Assembly: GCA_006386115.1 (NCBI GenBank)
Contig: VFIW01000029.1
Span: 124,001-188,000 of the forward strand
DNA length: 64,000 nt
Origin: Globisporangium splendens
Taxonomy: Eukaryota; Oomycota; Peronosporomycetes; Pythiales; Pythiaceae
Reading direction: 5' to 3'
The notes beneath the pieces are model-generated. The model made no database searches, was not told the DNA's origin, and saw nothing but the letters and a program-made list of their open reading frames with translations. Shown here piece by piece: positions 60,324 through 64,000 of the stretch (position 1 is the first letter of the stretch; each line of letters opens with the position of its first letter). The position numbers were made by a program, and so were the translations under genes.

Positions 60324-60712
60324 CCATAGTTGACGGAGACAAACAGAAACCGCAAGAACAACCACCGGCACCTCCGCAGCGCATTGACAAGTACTCTGTC
60401 GCGATAAAGGGACAACTGCGATTAAGTAGATCGTTGCGCACTGTTCCCGAGGTTTGGTGCGAGTACGCGATTGGGCTAGGTGGTCAAATTTCAGTCCGAG
60501 AAGCAGTAAAACGATTTGGGCCGAAGTGGTGTGCTGACTCGACCGAGAACAGGTTTTTTTCGCGGCGGAAAGTTTACTACGATGCTACCAAGCTTTGTGC
60601 CTCGAAAAATAATATGTCGTATGAAGAAGCAGCCGAAGTAATTGAGAGCAAAAGAGTTCTGAGTGGAAAGTCATTGAACGCATTTTCGAAGATGGTAAAG
60701 AGATTGGTGTAG
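60320..60712 (+). pseudogene. GCR1_C-like part of the Crypton (right arm)
   Basis: Mirror of 33,003-33,395, 130 codons, with two residue differences near the end (V for I in AAEVIES, A for T in SLNAFSK). Confidence 0.65.
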
Positions 60713-61847
60713 CTAGCCCTGCAGTGTAAGTTCTATCCTAAACTGGTGAAGTGTTTGTTCAGATCCGCAGCTATCTGATGTATGCATGCGAATGTTGTCA
60801 TAGTGCCCAACATCGCCTATATGTGTTAAGAAAGCGACAAGTTTCAACGAGACGTATTGCAAGTCGGTAGGCTTCTTAAGAGTGCGCGCAATTTTTTAAA
60901 CATCCCAGAATCTTTCATTTTGCTGACGTGTGGCATGTGATTGCTTTCTGGTCAGAACTTCGGTGAATTGAAGGTTATCTATACGAGCATTTTGCATGAA
61001 GCCCTTCAGCATACCCAATTACTCTTTTGTCTCCATCCGACTCTGCAATTCCTCATTTACCTTTCTCACGCAACACACTAAGTGCGCCGTTCGCCTCCGG
61101 TAACTGTAAGCATTGCAAAGGCATCACAGCAATCATCGCGCCAGCGCGACAGATATTCATGAAATATCTGACATTTCCACGACACATCTGGTCCTTGCGC
61201 TTCCGCGACCAAAGGATATTATATCCGCCGCCCTTGGCGTGATACCGAAACTTTTTGCGCATTGCGGCGGTGGGGATGCCTCGAACCGGAAAGCTTCGAA
61301 TTCTAAATATAATGTCGATACCGCTAGTTCTGCTTTTGGTGGCTGCAGGGCTGCGGCGCTGCTCGTGTTGGTGGTGGTTCTACTCGCAGCGGTGGTGGTT
61401 GCGGCGCTGTTGTTTTTCGTGGCGCCTGAGGCAATCATGATGGCGGTGATGCTGCTTGTTACGAGGCTTGTGATGGTGCTGTTGCTCTACGTGGCGGCGG
61501 TGTAGCTGCTTGTGATGGTGTGGGCACAGAACTGCCATTACTGCCATCATTGCGAACACAGTTGCGGCCATCATCAGAGTATAAATCGTTGCCTTCACAT
61601 TGACTATGGAAACGCATGTCTGACAGTATGGCTACGGTCACTTTCGACATAGGCGCAGTAAATCGAGTTGAAAGCCCGGCCAAAGAAAGCATCAATTTGA
61701 AGTGTTTTGTTTTGCTGGAAGCGTCGATCAGCTGCTCATGAAAATTCTCCTTCCTCATAAAACCTTACTGTCAAATCCATGAAAAAACTCAGTAGCGAGA
61801 CCTCCAATTTCGTATTTCTGCTGGGTCGGCCAGGTCCGATCTAGACT
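60713..61847. other. Unassigned region with conflicting small ORFs (right arm)
   Basis: Mirror of 31,868-33,002. The hydrophobic-tailed frame is 61113-61505 (plus) and the signal-peptide/His-rich frame 61380-61598 (minus). No recognised gene. Confidence 0.3.
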
Positions 61848-62099
61848 TGTTATTTGTATTTGGACCAGGTCCAAATCCTCACATGATACTACCACAGTAT
61901 ATGCCAGATACCGGTTGTACCGATATCACGCTGGTACCCTCAGAGACGAAGGTCTGTCGCAAGAGCTCAGATGCGGCAGTTAGAAAGCAGAAGAGCAATA
62001 CATATGTATCAAGCACTGAGCCGTCCCTCTGGCTGCTCAATCTCCAATAATCCTACAACAAGGTGCATTTTCTCTACTCAATCTGTTTTTCAATTCTCA
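61848..62099. repeat. Copia 5' LTR (right arm)
   Basis: Mirror of 31,616-31,867, 252 bp, TGTTATTTGT to TTCAATTCTCA, followed by GGTTATGAGCCC as a likely primer-binding site. Confidence 0.65.
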
Positions 62100-62252
62100 A
62101 AAGGGTTATGAGCCCAAAGCCGCTGTTGATTGCAACAAGAGATTGATCCGAGAAATGATGACATCGCCGTGCAGGAAGTTTGAGCTATCCAGCAAGGGGA
62201 CGCCCTTAAATTGGAATGGCGAGAACTGGCCGTATTACAAGGCGATGATATT

Positions 62253-62911
62253 TGTAACGGGAATGCCCGTTACACGGCGTACACGTGCGTTGAGGAAGCG
62301 CAGGTGAGAGGAAGGGCACAGCGTTACCGCTGTGTCCAAAAGAAGGAAAGGATTTTGATTTTGATTTTGAAAGTGAGGTATATTTAGGTTCATCGTTGTG
62401 ACCTACAATAGCCGATTATTATTGAAGAGGTAGGAATTACAGGGCTGGGTCTTATTGCCCCCCATGGGGTCCCACCGCTACCCCTGATTAGGCCCGAAGA
62501 ACTTCGAATTCCGCTCGTTGAAAATCCCGCTCCGAACGGGACTCGAACCCGCAATCAACAGCGTAGAGGTCAGAAGCTTACCCCACTAGAACCGCGCCAC
62601 CGGCAAAAGAAGGAAAGGAGCTTTGCGCGATAATGTGCAAAAAGAGAAGTGAATTGAAATCTTAAGGTTTGAAATGCAAATCTGATGGGTTGTTCCTACG
62701 GCGTCTTTGATTGGTATAGTCAGGTGTCCAATCCGACTATCATCCAATGAGATTAAACTTTAATAGAAAGTTCTTATTGACTAAAAATGCAACTGGCTCC
62801 ATACAGTGTTCATGGGTTAACGGGTGGGTTTGTAGAGAGTGGTGGAACCCGTGTGGGTATGACCCACACTCTTTGTACCCAAAAATCCATGTAACGGGAA
62901 GCCCCATTACA
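62253..62911. repeat. Solo-LTR-like insertion in Copia gag, itself carrying a SINE (right arm)
   Basis: Mirror of 31,071-31,462 (392 bp) enlarged by a 252-bp SINE and its 15-bp duplication. Confidence 0.65.
62353..62604 (-). mobile_element. Second copy of the capsid-type SINE, right arm only
   Basis: Same family as 36,924-37,163: CCACCGG head end, box B (GGTTCGAGTCC on the minus strand), CCCCATGGGG body, and a CAAAATCAAAATC-type tail. Flanked by AAAAGAAGGAAAGGA at 62338-62352 and 62605-62619 (15-bp TSD). The left arm has the uninterrupted site (about 31,363-31,377), so this insertion followed the duplication. Confidence 0.9.
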
Positions 62912-64000
62912 ATGTTAGCGCTGTTCGGCGAGCAGGAGATTCACGACGTAGCAACCGGGCAGCTAAATGAAGACGCCAGCTGGGATGTGGATCGAAAACG
63001 CAGGTTTGTGCAGTGCCAAGCGAAAGTGTATCGCCTGATCCTGGGATCTCTTTCTGAAGCGCTGGCAAGCCGCTACTTCAACCACACAAATGGCTCGGAA
63101 GTGTGGGAGGACCTCGTGACGCATTATGAGGGCGCGGCGGACACCAAGAGAGTGGCGTTGGAAGCGCGGCGGATCTCAAACCAGTTGAGATCGAGCAAAG
63201 GGAAGCATGGTGATATGGTAGCGCACTTGGCGGCCATGTTTCAGCTCAAGGAGAGACTTGAAGTACTGCAACGTGGAATTGCCGACTACGACTTCGAGTA
63301 CATGCTGTTGGACTCCGTACCTAACATGTCCGAGTACAACGCGATGAAGCAAACCGTTAAGTACGGCGACAAGAAGAGTTCGCCAGAGTATGTCCGCGAC
63401 ATGATACTACTTGCTGAAGCAGAAATGCAGACAAAGGAAGCTGAGGCAAAACAGATGCATCAGGTCAGTCAGCATGGTGGTACACATCAGCATAAAAAGG
63501 GCAAGGTGTCAACGAATGTAGAAAAAGGAGCACATTCGAGGACACAGAAGGCAAAAGGAAATTGCTGTAATTGTGATCAACCTGGTCACGTAGCGAAGAA
63601 TTGCTCGTTGCCAACAAAGAAGGAGATCGCCTCCGCGAATTGCGTGACGCGTAGCACGAAGCACAAACACGATGAGGGCGAATGCAAGCCTCCTGCAGCA
63701 AGCCCAGTGGTGTCAAGTTTAGTTTCGAAAATGCTTGAACCACATCCTGACGCCGCGAAGATGGCGGGGTTTGAGGAAGCGGCAGATTGTGCGCCCGAGA
63801 TATCGAGTTCCTGCTGTGCCGAAGATGATCTGTGGATCGTTTATCCAGGGAGTAATGTGCACATCGCTGGAAACAAACAGTACTTCGTGCATTATAGAGC
63901 CTTTGGTGCAGAAGGGGATGCATCAGGGAAGATCGAATTTGTGAACAGTACGACTGCGAAGCCAGTTGGGATCGGCACAATTGCACTCGTGACACACTGC

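Larger units (their letters stand above)
46607..64000. repeat. Right arm of the inverted duplication, with two later insertions
   Basis: The inverse of 29,982-38,581 plus Gypsy-2 (8,524 bp plus 5-bp TSD) and one SINE (252 bp plus 15-bp TSD). It begins abruptly at 46607 within a Copia RT region. It continues to the window edge. Confidence 0.95.
62155..64000 (+). pseudogene. Copia gag and protease, runs off the window (right arm)
   Basis: Gag starts at ATG 62155 and is split by the insertion 62253-62911. The remainder carries the CCHC knuckle (CCNCDQPGHVAKNC) and the start of the protease. Here the active-site Asp is replaced by Tyr (WIVYPGSN against WIVDPGSN in the left arm), so this copy has lost protease function independently. 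Substitutions are denser in the last 200 bp than elsewhere in the arms. Confidence 0.82.

Noticed and set aside
1..64000. CRISPR arrays, bacterial operons, riboswitches, Shine-Dalgarno sites
   Set aside because: The window is eukaryotic retroelement DNA; direct repeats here are LTRs, rDNA units or short tandem repeats, not regularly spaced short repeats.

Overview
This window is eukaryotic and consists almost wholly of mobile DNA. Gene styles (Tx1-like LINEs, Ty3/Gypsy elements including a chromovirus, Ty1/Copia, a Crypton-type tyrosine recombinase with a GCR1_C-like domain, a secreted apiosidase-like hydrolase without introns) fit a stramenopile, most likely an oomycete. That is an inference from family content; no marker gene proves it.

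Region 1 (1-22,562) is a tandem array of 5S rRNA genes (minus strand) alternating with tRNA-Ala(AGC) genes (plus strand), unit about 0.87 kb, torn apart by retroelements that sit inside the genes. LINE-A (1-3,258) and LINE-B (7,916-14,899) both enter 5S rRNA at the same nucleotide. A SINE (4,989-5,288) uses that same site. LINE-C (15,219-22,369) sits inside a tRNA-Ala gene, in box A. Target-site duplications can be read directly: 15 bp for LINE-B, 14 bp for LINE-C, 15-16 bp for the SINE.

Region 2 (22,563-31,867) is a truncated Gypsy element (Gypsy-1) that carries a solo LTR of another family, followed by a broken Copia element that is itself split by a solo-LTR-like insertion.

Region 3 (31,868-38,832) is the most unusual part. 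A Crypton-like tyrosine recombinase and its GCR1_C-like DNA-binding part (33,003-35,315) lie next to a small gene, a coiled-coil gene and a roughly 600-codon gene that looks like a virophage/Polinton-like-virus double jelly-roll major capsid protein (36,706-38,750). All are on the minus strand and all carry lesions.

Region 4 (38,582-46,606) is the spacer of a large inverted duplication. It holds one apparently intact host-like gene (secreted DUF4038/GH140-type hydrolase, 39,552-41,156) and relics of a pogo-like transposase, a chromodomain/cysteine-peptidase protein and a Copia pol.

Region 5 (46,607-64,000) is the inverted copy of 29,982-38,581. It is nearly identical apart from a complete 8.5-kb chromovirus (Gypsy-2, 50,129-58,652, 5-bp TSD) inside the recombinase gene, one extra SINE, and a 2-bp deletion. 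The left arm keeps the uninterrupted empty sites for both insertions. Gypsy-2 carries a textbook -1 frameshift signal (GGGAAAC plus a 12-bp stem-loop) between gag and protease and a long antisense reading frame at its 3' end.
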